This document shows, piece after piece, positions 35,790-44,510 of a DNA stretch of 48,289 bases. The stretch is taken from contig CANQYV010000001.1 of NCBI GenBank assembly GCA_947628165.1, positions 76,314 to 124,602 on the forward strand, written 5' to 3'. The translations under genes and the position numbers were made by a program. Source of the DNA: an uncultured Clostridia bacterium (GTDB lineage: Bacteria; Bacillota; Clostridia; Oscillospirales; CAG-272). Numbering within the stretch: the first letter of the stretch is position 1; the number at the start of each line of letters is the position of its first letter. The notes under the pieces are model-generated. The model made no database searches and was not told the DNA's origin. It saw only the letters and a list, made by a program, of their open reading frames with translations.

Positions 35790-37005
35790 CGTTGCCGTCA
35801 TAGGCGGCGGCGCGTCGGGAATGATGGCAGCCGGGACCGCCGCCGAAAGAGGCGCGCGGGTCACGCTTTTCGAGCGCAACGACAAGGTCGGCAGAAAGCT
35901 CGCCATAACGGGCAAGGGAAGATGCAACCTCACAAACGACTGCGATATCGGCGAGTTCATCAGAAACACGCCGAGAAATCCCCGCTTTTTATACGCCGCG
36001 CTGTCCGCGTTCGGTCCGTCCGACACGATAGAATTTTTCGAGGATCTCGGCGTACCTTTGAAACGCGAACGCGGCAGAAGAGTTTTTCCAGTATCGGACA
36101 AGGCATATGATATTGTTGACGCGCTGCGCGCATACTGCGTCCGGGGCGGGGTAAGAATTGAACACGCGCGCGTCCGCGCCGTTGAAACGGATAGCGAAAG
36201 CTCCGCCGTGCGCGGCGTCGTTCTCCCGAATGGTGTGCGCCGGTTCGACCGCGTTATCGTTGCGACGGGCGGACTTTCGTATCCTCTGACCGGCTCCGAC
36301 GGAGACGGATACAGAATTGCCGACGAGCTCGGTGTCAAAGTCAACGAGACGTCGCCGTCTCTCGTCCCGCTCAACGCCGAGGGGCCGTGTCGGGAGCTTT
36401 CCGGGCTGACGCTGAAAAACGTCAGGTTGACGGTCACCGACGACGTCACTTCAAAGGATGTTTTTTCCGGGCAGGGCGAGCTTTTGTTCACGCATTTCGG
36501 GATCTCAGGCCCGCTCGTGCTTTCCGCATCGGCTATGATGGGAAACGGACAATATACGGCAAAGATAGACCTGAAGCCGGCGCTTGATACGGAAACGCTC
36601 AACACGCGCCTGCTTTCGGATTTTGAAAAATACAAGAACCGCGACATGATAAACGCCTGCGTCGACCTTCTGCCGCAGGCAATGATACCTTTTGTCCTCG
36701 CATCGGCAAAAATCCCCGGGCGCGAAAAATGCAATTCTCTCACGAGGGAAAAAAGGTTCGCGCTGATCTCGACTCTCAAGGCCTTCCCGATCAATATCAC
36801 GGGTAAACGTCCCGTCGCGGAGGCAGTGATCACGCGCGGCGGCGTAGACACGAAGGAGCTTGACCCGAGGACTATGGAATGCCGGCATGTGCGCGGACTT
36901 TATTTCTGCGGCGAGATAATAGACGTTGACGCCTTCACGGGCGGATACAATTTACAGATAGCATTCTCCACGGGGCGCGCCGCCGGCGCGGCTTCTGCGG
37001 AGTAG
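35782..37005 (+). CDS. HI0933-family NAD(P)/FAD-dependent oxidoreductase
   Basis: DVAVIGGGASGMMAAGTAAERGARVTLFERNDKVGRKLAITGKGRCNLTND ... VIVATGGLSYPLTGSDGDGY, LYFCGEIIDVDAFTGGYNLQIAFSTGRAAG. ATG at 35782. Confidence 0.95.
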   Translation: MPDVAVIGGGASGMMAAGTAAERGARVTLFERNDKVGRKLAITGKGRCNLTNDCDIGEFIRNTPRNPRFLYAALSAFGPSDTIEFFEDLGVPLKRERGRRVFPVSDKAYDIVDALRAYCVRGGVRIEHARVRAVETDSESSAVRGVVLPNGVRRFDRVIVATGGLSYPLTGSDGDGYRIADELGVKVNETSPSLVPLNAEGPCRELSGLTLKNVRLTVTDDVTSKDVFSGQGELLFTHFGISGPLVLSASAMMGNGQYTAKIDLKPALDTETLNTRLLSDFEKYKNRDMINACVDLLPQAMIPFVLASAKIPGREKCNSLTREKRFALISTLKAFPINITGKRPVAEAVITRGGVDTKELDPRTMECRHVRGLYFCGEIIDVDAFTGGYNLQIAFSTGRAAGAASAE

Positions 37006-37017
37006 AACGGAGGAAAA

Positions 37018-37701
37018 ATGAATATAGCAATAGACGGGCCCGGCGGTTCCGGAAAAAGCGTGCTTGCGAAAAACATTGCGAGAAAGCTCGGACTTATATA
37101 TGTCGACACCGGCGCGCTCTACCGCACGGTAGGGCTGAACGCGTGCCGCCGCGAGATCGCGATGGAGGACAAGGCCGGCATCGTCGCATCGCTCGAGGGC
37201 ATCACGGTCGAGCTCAGATACGAGAACGGCGAACAGCACGTTTATCTTTGCGGCGAAGACGTCAGCGGGTTCATAAGAACGCCGGAGATATCGATGTACG
37301 CGTCCGCGGTCTCCTCGGTCCCCGAGGTGAGGGCGTTTCTCGACAGCACGCAGCGCAGCCTTGTCAGGCGAGGAGGCGTTGTAATGGACGGCCGCGATAT
37401 CGGCACCGTTATAATGCCCGACGCGGACGTAAAGATATTCCTCTTTGCCTCTCCCGAGCACAGGGCGGAGCGCAGGACAGAGGAGCTACTGGCTCGCGGA
37501 GAAAAGGTTACATATGAAGAGGTGCTTTCCGATATAAACAAGCGCGACCGCGCCGACAGAGAGCGCGAGACCGCGCCCGCAGTCCCGGCGGACGACGCCG
37601 TGATGCTCGACAACTCGGGATTTATGCCCGAGGACACATTCGCCGCGGCGATACACATCATAAACGAAAAGACGGGCTCCGACTACGATGACGTTTTATA
37701 A
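37018..37701 (+). CDS. cmk: Cytidylate kinase
   Basis: MNIAIDGPGGSGKSVLAKNIARKLGLIYVDTGALYRTVG, VVMDGRDIGTVIMPDADVKIFLFASPEHRAERR, DINKRDRADRERETAPAVPADDAVMLDNSG. Confidence 0.97.
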   Translation: MNIAIDGPGGSGKSVLAKNIARKLGLIYVDTGALYRTVGLNACRREIAMEDKAGIVASLEGITVELRYENGEQHVYLCGEDVSGFIRTPEISMYASAVSSVPEVRAFLDSTQRSLVRRGGVVMDGRDIGTVIMPDADVKIFLFASPEHRAERRTEELLARGEKVTYEEVLSDINKRDRADRERETAPAVPADDAVMLDNSGFMPEDTFAAAIHIINEKTGSDYDDVL

Positions 37702-38344
37702 GGTCATACGATTTCTTATCACGGGCATATTTCATGTCCTCTTCAGGATAAAGACGATCGGCGCCGAGAACGTCCCCGAGGACGGCGGCGTCATAATCTC
37801 TGCAAATCACACGACCGCGCTCGACCCGCTGATCCTTGCTGTCTCGACGAAAAGGCAGATACGGTTTATAGGCAAGGCGGAGCTTTTCAAAATTCCCGGC
37901 TTCGGCGCGCTTTTAAAGGCGCTCGGAGCTTTCCCCGTACATCGCGACGAGGGTGACGTCTCCGCGCTCAAAAAATCGCTTTCGATACTTAAAGACGGCG
38001 ATGTGCTCTGCGTGTTCCCGCAGGGTACGCGCTGCCCCGGCGTCCCGGTAAAAGATACCGCGGACAAGGTAAAGGGCGGTGTCGGCATGATGGCAATGCG
38101 CTCCGGTGCATCAGTCGTCCCCGTCTACATAAAGACCAAGAAGAACCGCGTCCGTATTTTCGGGAAGACCGAGGTGATCTTCGGCGAGCCGATAAAAAAT
38201 GACAGCTTCGGCGAATTTGACGGCCGCACGAAATACGCGGACGCCGCCGACTTTATCTTCGGGCACATCTGCGCTCTCGCGGAGAGCAGTGACGACGATT
38301 CCGCAAAAGACGGCGGACAGGAAGAGGGCACAGGCGAAAAATGA
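37688..38344 (+). CDS. plsC: 1-acyl-sn-glycerol-3-phosphate acyltransferase
   Basis: ISANHTTALDPLIL (NHxxxxD), FPVHRDEGD, VFPQGTRCPG. Confidence 0.93.
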   Translation: MTFYKVIRFLITGIFHVLFRIKTIGAENVPEDGGVIISANHTTALDPLILAVSTKRQIRFIGKAELFKIPGFGALLKALGAFPVHRDEGDVSALKKSLSILKDGDVLCVFPQGTRCPGVPVKDTADKVKGGVGMMAMRSGASVVPVYIKTKKNRVRIFGKTEVIFGEPIKNDSFGEFDGRTKYADAADFIFGHICALAESSDDDSAKDGGQEEGTGEK

Positions 38345-40431
38345 CAGGCAAGCGGGAAGTCATAGTTACAGAGAGCTCCGGCTTCTGCTTCGGGGTCAGA
38401 CGGGCGACCGAAACGCTCGAGAGGGCCGTTTCCGAAAAAAAAAGTGCGATTTACACCTACGGAGACATAATTCATAACCGTCAGTATCTTGACAAGATGG
38501 CGTCTTTGGGTGTAAAATCAATAAGTGTTGATTCGGCGGACGACATCGCTTTGCAGTCTACGGAAAAATCTCAGTCGACCGTCATAATCCGCGCGCACGG
38601 GATAACGAGGGCGGAAGAGGAAAAGCTCTCCTCTCTTGAGGCTTCAAACCCGTATTTCCACGTCGTCGACTGCACATGCCCTTTCGTTTCAAAGGTGCAC
38701 CGCATTGCGGATACGGAAACTTCGGACGACACCGTTTTCATTCTCATAGGCTCGGCTTCTCATCCCGAGGTGCGCGGCATTGTGAGCTGGGCGCGCGGTG
38801 AATGCCATGTTTTCTCGTCCGAAAAAGAGCTTTCGTCGTATATCGACTCTCACGGAAAGGAAGCATGGGGAAAAAAGCGCATTATTCTGGCTGCTCAGAC
38901 GACGCAAAAGCTCTCAGAATGGAATTTTTGCATAAAAAAAATTCAAAACCTATATACAAACGTCAAGATTTTTGATACAATATGCAGTGTTACGGAGAAA
39001 AGGCAGTCAGAGGCCGCAGAGATAGCGCCGAAGGTAGACGCTATGCTCGTTATCGGCGGCGCGCACAGCTCCAACACAAAAAAGCTCTATGACGTATGCC
39101 GCGAACATTGCCCGCGCACATACATGATAGAGACTGCAAACGATATTCCGACCGAGTTATTCGGAAGTACATATAAAATCGGAATAGCCGCCGGCGCGTC
39201 GACGCCCGACGGTATAATTGAGGAGGTTAAAACCAAAATGGCAGAACTCGAAAACAACAAATCATTCGAGGAGCTTATCGACGAGTCATTGAAAACTATA
39301 AATTCGGGAGATATCGTCACCGGTACCGTTACATCCGTTTCGGGAACCGAAGTGCATCTTGATATCGGCGGAAAAACCACCGGCATCATCACGCTCGATC
39401 AGTTCACCGACGACCCTTCGGCGAAGCTCTCGGAGCTCGTCAAGGTCGGTGACGAAATTAAGGCGTTCGTCATCAAGAACAGCGATATCGACGGCATCGC
39501 GATGCTGTCGAAGCGCCGTGTCGACTCCGACGCGGCATGGTTCGCAATGGAAGAAAAGGCCAGGGAAGGCGCAATAATCGAGGGCAAGATTTCAGAGGCC
39601 GTCAAGTCCGGTCTCGTGATGATGGTCGGCTCCGTGCGTGTCTTCATCCCGGCGTCCCTCTCGGGCGTTCCGAGAAACGGCGACCTCACCTCTCTCGTCG
39701 GAACGACGCAGAAGGTAAAGATCAAGGAAGTCGACGTGCGCGGCAAGCGCGCTTACGGCTCGATACGCGACGCGGCACGCGCCGAAAGACGCGCACGCGA
39801 GGAGGCGTTCTGGTCTACGGCGGAGATAGGCAAGTGGTACACCGGCACCGTAAAGAATATGACTGTTTACGGCGTATTCGTCGAGATTGCTCCCGGCATC
39901 GAGGGCATGATACACATCTCCGAGCTCACCTGGAAGCATATCCGTCATCCTTCCGAAGTCGTCTCCGTCGGCGATACGATCGATACTTACATCATAGACA
40001 TGAACAGAGCAGATCACAGGATCTCGCTCGGCTGCAAGACCGAGGAGACGAACCCGTGGAGACTGCTGCATGAGAAATATTCCGTCGGCGACACCGCAAA
40101 GGTCAAGATAGTCAGCTTCACACCCTTCGGTGCGTTTGCTGAGGTCGTTCCCGGGCAGGACGGTCTTATCCACATTTCCGAGATAAGCCGCGAGCGCATT
40201 GCAAAGCCCTCCGACGTTCTCAACATCGGCGACGAGGTCGACGTCAAGATCATAGCTATCGACGACGAAAAGCAGAAGGTAAGCCTCTCCATAAAGGCTC
40301 TGCTCGAGCCCGAGGAGCCGGCTGCCGATGCACCTGCCGAAGCGGAGGCGCCCGCAGCATACAGCGACGTTGTTTACTCGACGGACGCGCCCGACGAGAG
40401 CATTTACTCTGACGACGGCGAAAATGCCTGA
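38341..40431 (+). CDS. ispH: Fusion of 4-hydroxy-3-methylbut-2-enyl diphosphate reductase (IspH) with S1 RNA-binding domains
   Basis: IspH: SSGFCFGVRRATETLE, TYGDIIHNRQYLDKMASLGV, VIIRAHG, DCTCPFVSKVH, GSASHPEVRGI, IGGAHSSNTKKLY, GIAAGASTPDGIIEEV. About four S1 domains follow: GDIVTGTVTSVSGTEVHLDIGG, GAIIEGKISEAVKSGLVM, GKWYTGTVKNMTVYGVFVEIAPGIEGMIHISEL, GDTAKVKIVSFTPFGAFAEVVPGQDGLIHISEI. Confidence 0.97.
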   Translation: MTGKREVIVTESSGFCFGVRRATETLERAVSEKKSAIYTYGDIIHNRQYLDKMASLGVKSISVDSADDIALQSTEKSQSTVIIRAHGITRAEEEKLSSLEASNPYFHVVDCTCPFVSKVHRIADTETSDDTVFILIGSASHPEVRGIVSWARGECHVFSSEKELSSYIDSHGKEAWGKKRIILAAQTTQKLSEWNFCIKKIQNLYTNVKIFDTICSVTEKRQSEAAEIAPKVDAMLVIGGAHSSNTKKLYDVCREHCPRTYMIETANDIPTELFGSTYKIGIAAGASTPDGIIEEVKTKMAELENNKSFEELIDESLKTINSGDIVTGTVTSVSGTEVHLDIGGKTTGIITLDQFTDDPSAKLSELVKVGDEIKAFVIKNSDIDGIAMLSKRRVDSDAAWFAMEEKAREGAIIEGKISEAVKSGLVMMVGSVRVFIPASLSGVPRNGDLTSLVGTTQKVKIKEVDVRGKRAYGSIRDAARAERRAREEAFWSTAEIGKWYTGTVKNMTVYGVFVEIAPGIEGMIHISELTWKHIRHPSEVVSVGDTIDTYIIDMNRADHRISLGCKTEETNPWRLLHEKYSVGDTAKVKIVSFTPFGAFAEVVPGQDGLIHISEISRERIAKPSDVLNIGDEVDVKIIAIDDEKQKVSLSIKALLEPEEPAADAPAEAEAPAAYSDVVYSTDAPDESIYSDDGENA
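39222..40431 (+). other. Predicted internal translation start (SD AGGAGG, ATG at 39238) for a stand-alone S1 protein nested in ispH-S1
   Basis: GAGGAGGTTAAAACCAAAATGGCAGAA in frame, at the IspH/S1 domain boundary (IIEEVKTK-MAELENNKSFEELIDESLKTINSGDIVTG). Confidence 0.5.
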
Positions 40432-40471
40432 CGGAATATAGCTTCATAGGGAAACATAATCAACATCATGT

Positions 40472-40511
40472 AAAAACGCCGAGCATTTTGATACAGGTGT
40501 TCGGCGTTTTT
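40472..40511 (+). terminator. Rho-independent terminator after ispH-S1
   Basis: AAAAACGCCGA / TCGGCGTTTTT stem with T-tract. Confidence 0.82.
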
Positions 40512-40551
40512 CACTGAAACTTTATTTTTAAAAACAGGAGTTGATCTCGAA

Positions 40552-41562
40552 TTGGACGGCAGTCCTTTGCCGGGAGTTCTCGTTTTTATCATCTGTTTGC
40601 TCGGCTCGATGGTGTGTTCCGCCGTCGAAACTGCTTTCTCCCTTGTGAGCGGAAGCAGACGCGCAAAGATGATGAGCCTTGCCGAAGACGGAGACAAGCG
40701 CGCTCGCCGCGTTATTTCCGTTCTTGAGAGGTTCGACTCTGCGCTCTCGGCTAACCTGATTTGCAATAATGTTTTCAATATCGGCTGCGCGACTGCGGCT
40801 ACAGTCATAGCGATGAGAGTTGGCGGCAGCGCCGCCGTCGCTGCGGCGACCGCATTGACAACGCTCATCGTATTCCTTTCGGCTGAGATGCTGCCGAAAA
40901 AATTCGCAAAGGACTGTCCCGAGCTTGTCGCATTGGCGTGCGCGCCCGCGGTGCTGTTCACCGTAAAGGCGCTGCGGCCGATAACGGCTGTCCTTACGGC
41001 TGCGACAAAGCTTGTGACGCGGCTGTTTTTCCGCGGGGCGAAAGGACAGGTCACGTTCACGGAAAATGAGGTGGAGGCGCTTATCGACACGGTTGCCGAC
41101 GACGAGGCTCTGCCCCCCGAGCACGGCAGCCTTATCCGCTCCGCATACGGGGTGACGACGCTGCATGTCTCCGATATCGAGACAAGCTGGACGCATGTGA
41201 ACAAGCTCCCGCTCGACGCCGACAGGGACACGGTCGTGTCGGTCGCGCGTTCCGTTCAGCATACGCGCTTTCCCGTTATCAAGGACGGCGTACCCGTAGG
41301 CGTGCTCCATATAAGAAAATATCTTCGCTCCTGTATCGAGAACGGACAGGCGGATATAGGCAAGGCGATGACGCCACCGCTCTTTCTTGACGGCGATATG
41401 CCGGCAGATCATGCCTTATCCGAGATGAGCCGAAAAAAGACGAGCCTTGCTTTCGTCAGGCGCGCGGGCGGGGAAGTGACCGGAATCGTCACGGTCGAGG
41501 ACATTCTCGAATACCTCGTCGGCGATATGGAAGACGAAACCGACACGGAGGACAACGTATGA
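40552..41562 (+). CDS. CNNM/HlyC-CorC family membrane protein with CBS domains
   Basis: MVCSAVETAFSLVSGSRRAKMMSLAEDGDKRARRVISVLERFDSALSANLICNNVFNIG, EMLPKKFAKDCPE, ENEVEALIDTVADDEAL, CBS C-terminus. TTG start with upstream AGGAG. Confidence 0.9.
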   Translation: MDGSPLPGVLVFIICLLGSMVCSAVETAFSLVSGSRRAKMMSLAEDGDKRARRVISVLERFDSALSANLICNNVFNIGCATAATVIAMRVGGSAAVAAATALTTLIVFLSAEMLPKKFAKDCPELVALACAPAVLFTVKALRPITAVLTAATKLVTRLFFRGAKGQVTFTENEVEALIDTVADDEALPPEHGSLIRSAYGVTTLHVSDIETSWTHVNKLPLDADRDTVVSVARSVQHTRFPVIKDGVPVGVLHIRKYLRSCIENGQADIGKAMTPPLFLDGDMPADHALSEMSRKKTSLAFVRRAGGEVTGIVTVEDILEYLVGDMEDETDTEDNV

Positions 41563-42857
41563 TTCCCGTGTATGTTTCGGTCATCGCTGTTCTCGTTCTC
41601 TTTTCCTCTTATTTTTCAGGGACAGAGATCGCGTTCACATCGGTAAATTCCGGTCGCATATCCGAGCGGTACGAAAAGAAAAAAACGCGTTCGCTCAGAT
41701 TTGCGGTTTGGTTTTTATCACATTTCGACGATATGCTGGCGACGATCCTTATCGGCAACAATATCGTCAATCAGGTCGCCTCATCGCTCGCAACAGTCAT
41801 TGTTGTTGAGCTCCTCGGGGACGGATTCTCGTGGGTCGCAACGCTCGTGATGACGGTAGTCATACTCGTTTTCGGTGAAGTGCTCCCGAAATCCATAGCA
41901 AAATCGCAGTCGGAGAAGTTCTGCGTCGCGGCGGCGCCGCCGCTTCGCGCGCTTTCCGTGATTTTCTATCCCGTAATAAAGCTCGTCAATCTTCTGATGG
42001 ATGCGCTGTCGCGCCTTTGGGCGCCGCTCGTATCCGAGGAAGCCCCGATATCCGAAGGGGAGCTTTCGTCCGTTATGGACATTGTTGAAAGCGAGGGCGT
42101 TATAGACGGGGATCACACAACGCTCGTAAAACGCGCGATAGATTATAAGGATATCTGCGCATACGAGATCATCACGCCGAGAGTAGACGTTGAGTATATA
42201 GACATAAACGACGACGAGGAAAGCATAATAAAGCTGGCGCTCTCGTCGGGGCATTCGAGGCTCCCCGTCTGCGACGGCGGCGCCGACAGCATTCTCGGGG
42301 TAATGCATTTGAACAAGCTCCTTTTCAGGCTCGAAGCCGGAGACCTTAAGGAACCCGGAGACGTTACCGAGTGCATACGCACGATGATGAGCCCGCCGAT
42401 ATTCGTCAGTAAAAGCACGCCTCTTCACGACGCCGTCGAGCTCATGAAAGAACGGCAGCAGCAGCTCCTGTTCGTTGTCGACCCTTACGGCGGCGTTATG
42501 GGCATACTCACGATGGAGGATGCGCTTGAAGTCATCGTCGGCGACATTTGGGATGAATCCGACGACGTTGTGCCCGACCTTGTAAAGACCGGGGAGAACG
42601 AATACGACGCGGGCGCGCAGCTCCGCCTTCGCGAGCTGTTTTCGGAGCTTGGGCTCGACCTTGATGCCGACGAGGTCGAGAGCGAATACACCGTCCTCGG
42701 CGGATGGTGCACAAAGATGATGGGACTCTCACCGCAAATCGGCGAGAGCTTCACATACGGTCCTTTGGAGTTCACGGTCAGAACGCTTAAAGACAGGATG
42801 CCGGACAGGCTGACGCTTAAAGTGAACGAGAGCGCGGACAAAAAGGACCGAACATAA
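41559..42857 (+). CDS. CNNM/HlyC-CorC family transporter with CBS and CorC-HlyC domains
   Basis: FSGTEIAFTSVNSGRISERYEKKKTRSLRFAVWFLSHFDDMLATILIGNNIVNQVASSLAT, FGEVLPKSIAKS, CBS pair, GGWCTKMMGLSPQIGESFTYGPLEFTV. Confidence 0.94.
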   Translation: MIPVYVSVIAVLVLFSSYFSGTEIAFTSVNSGRISERYEKKKTRSLRFAVWFLSHFDDMLATILIGNNIVNQVASSLATVIVVELLGDGFSWVATLVMTVVILVFGEVLPKSIAKSQSEKFCVAAAPPLRALSVIFYPVIKLVNLLMDALSRLWAPLVSEEAPISEGELSSVMDIVESEGVIDGDHTTLVKRAIDYKDICAYEIITPRVDVEYIDINDDEESIIKLALSSGHSRLPVCDGGADSILGVMHLNKLLFRLEAGDLKEPGDVTECIRTMMSPPIFVSKSTPLHDAVELMKERQQQLLFVVDPYGGVMGILTMEDALEVIVGDIWDESDDVVPDLVKTGENEYDAGAQLRLRELFSELGLDLDADEVESEYTVLGGWCTKMMGLSPQIGESFTYGPLEFTVRTLKDRMPDRLTLKVNESADKKDRT

Positions 42858-42887
42858 GAAAAAACAAAAACACGGAGAAGAAAAAAG

Positions 42888-44417
42888 ATGGGAAAAGCAC
42901 AAAGAGCACGTCTCAAAAGAACCGAAGAACAGGAGCGCGCTCTTAGAGAGCGTGAAATGAAAAAGGCTGAGCGCCGCGAAACCATGAAGATAACGGCAAT
43001 CGTAGTCTCGATACTTCTCGTCATAGCCATTATAGTTACAACGATATGCGTCGTTGTGAACATGGTAAAAAGCACCGGAAACTACCTTCGCAACAATGTC
43101 GGAGTTTACAGCGAGAACTTCGAGGTAAACAACGCTATGATGTCATATTTCTTCCGTGACACGGTTGCAACGACAGTACAGAACGGCCTTTCGCAGATGG
43201 GGATATACGCCACATATTACGGAATGATCCCCGACACGTCAAAGCCGCTTCGCGACCAGACGAATTCGGCAGGCAAAACGTGGTATGATTACTTCATGGA
43301 AGCCGCGGCAAACAATGTGTCAAGTATGCTTGTTCTGGCTGAAGCCGCAAAGGAAGAGGGCATAACGCTGACGGAAAATGAGACGAACCGAATCGACAAG
43401 ATGCTCGCCGGTCTCAAGGCAGACGCTGAAGAAAACGGTGAGAAAGTCGAAGACGTTATCCATGAAAACTACGGTCTCGGCGTCAAGGAGAGCGATATCA
43501 GAGACGCGCTCGAAATCTACTATCTCAGCCAGAAATACTATTTCTACAAATACGAAGGCATCGAAGTTTCCGACGACGAGATAAAGGATTACTACGACGA
43601 GCACGAAGACGATTATTTTGTCGTCAGCTATAAGGTCTACACATTCTCGGCTCCCTCAGACGACGATAAGGACAGCGGCAGTCAAAAGCCTCAAACCTTG
43701 GCGCTTGAGCTCGGCACCGCAAAGTCTGCCGAAGAGTTCGATTCCAAGCTGCGCGAGCTTATAAAGGACAAATTCGACAAGGAAGAAGACCTTGACAGCG
43801 CTATTGAGAAAACGCTCACAGAGAACGAAACGCTTACCGCGGATTCAGAATACAGCGAATGGCTCTTTGATGAAAAGACGGAGGTCGGCAATACAAAGCT
43901 CATAACCTCCGACGACGGCGACGTTTCCGTGTATATGCTCACGGAGAAGAGCCATCTGAACGAGTCCCCCACCAAAAACGTTCGCCACATTCTTTTCTCG
44001 CTCAGCGATTATGAGACCGAGGACGAATGCAAGGCGGCGGCTGAGGACGCGCTTGCCGAGTACAAGAAGGATGCAAGCGAGGACAAGTTCGCAGAACTCG
44101 CTCTCAAGTATTCCTCCGACCCCGGATCATATTACGTCGGCGGGCTTTACAGAAACGTTGCCAAGGGACAGATGGTCGAAGAGTTCGAGGATTGGCTCTT
44201 TGACGAGGCTCGTAAGGCGGGCGACTGCGACATCGTCAAGACATCTTACGGCTACCACGTTATGTACTATGTGGGTGAGGGAAGCCCCGCGTGGGAAGCA
44301 GATGTTTCTGAAACGCTCCGCTCCGAAAAATACAGCGATATCGTTGAAGACCTGACCGAAAAGCACGAGGTCACGGTCAACGAAAAGAAGCTCAAGAACA
44401 TCCCCGACATCTATTAA
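42888..44417 (+). CDS. Membrane-anchored PpiC/PrsA-like peptidyl-prolyl isomerase (foldase)
   Basis: N-terminal TM (ITAIVVSILLVIAIIVTTICVVV), then a PpiC domain: VRHILFSLSDYETEDECKAAAEDALAEYKKDASEDKFAELALKYSSDPGSYYVGGLYRNVAKGQMVEEFEDWLFD...IVKTSYGYHVMYYVG. Confidence 0.92.
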   Translation: MGKAQRARLKRTEEQERALREREMKKAERRETMKITAIVVSILLVIAIIVTTICVVVNMVKSTGNYLRNNVGVYSENFEVNNAMMSYFFRDTVATTVQNGLSQMGIYATYYGMIPDTSKPLRDQTNSAGKTWYDYFMEAAANNVSSMLVLAEAAKEEGITLTENETNRIDKMLAGLKADAEENGEKVEDVIHENYGLGVKESDIRDALEIYYLSQKYYFYKYEGIEVSDDEIKDYYDEHEDDYFVVSYKVYTFSAPSDDDKDSGSQKPQTLALELGTAKSAEEFDSKLRELIKDKFDKEEDLDSAIEKTLTENETLTADSEYSEWLFDEKTEVGNTKLITSDDGDVSVYMLTEKSHLNESPTKNVRHILFSLSDYETEDECKAAAEDALAEYKKDASEDKFAELALKYSSDPGSYYVGGLYRNVAKGQMVEEFEDWLFDEARKAGDCDIVKTSYGYHVMYYVGEGSPAWEADVSETLRSEKYSDIVEDLTEKHEVTVNEKKLKNIPDIY

Positions 44418-44432
44418 AAGGAAATCAAAAAC

Positions 44433-44466
44433 AAATGTCCGAAGGCAAAAGCCTTCGGACATTTTT
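44433..44466 (+). terminator. Rho-independent terminator
   Basis: AAATGTCCGAAGGC AAAA GCCTTCGGACATTTTT. Confidence 0.9.
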
Positions 44467-44510
44467 ATAAAAGAATCATTTATTTTGGAGCATCTTAGAT
44501 TTAAAGAAAA

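Noticed and set aside
35499-36851. 450-aa minus-strand ORF antisense to the HI0933-like flavoprotein
   Set aside because: Ser/Pro/Arg-rich shadow ORF with no domain features. The plus-strand gene has clear FAD-binding motifs and synteny.
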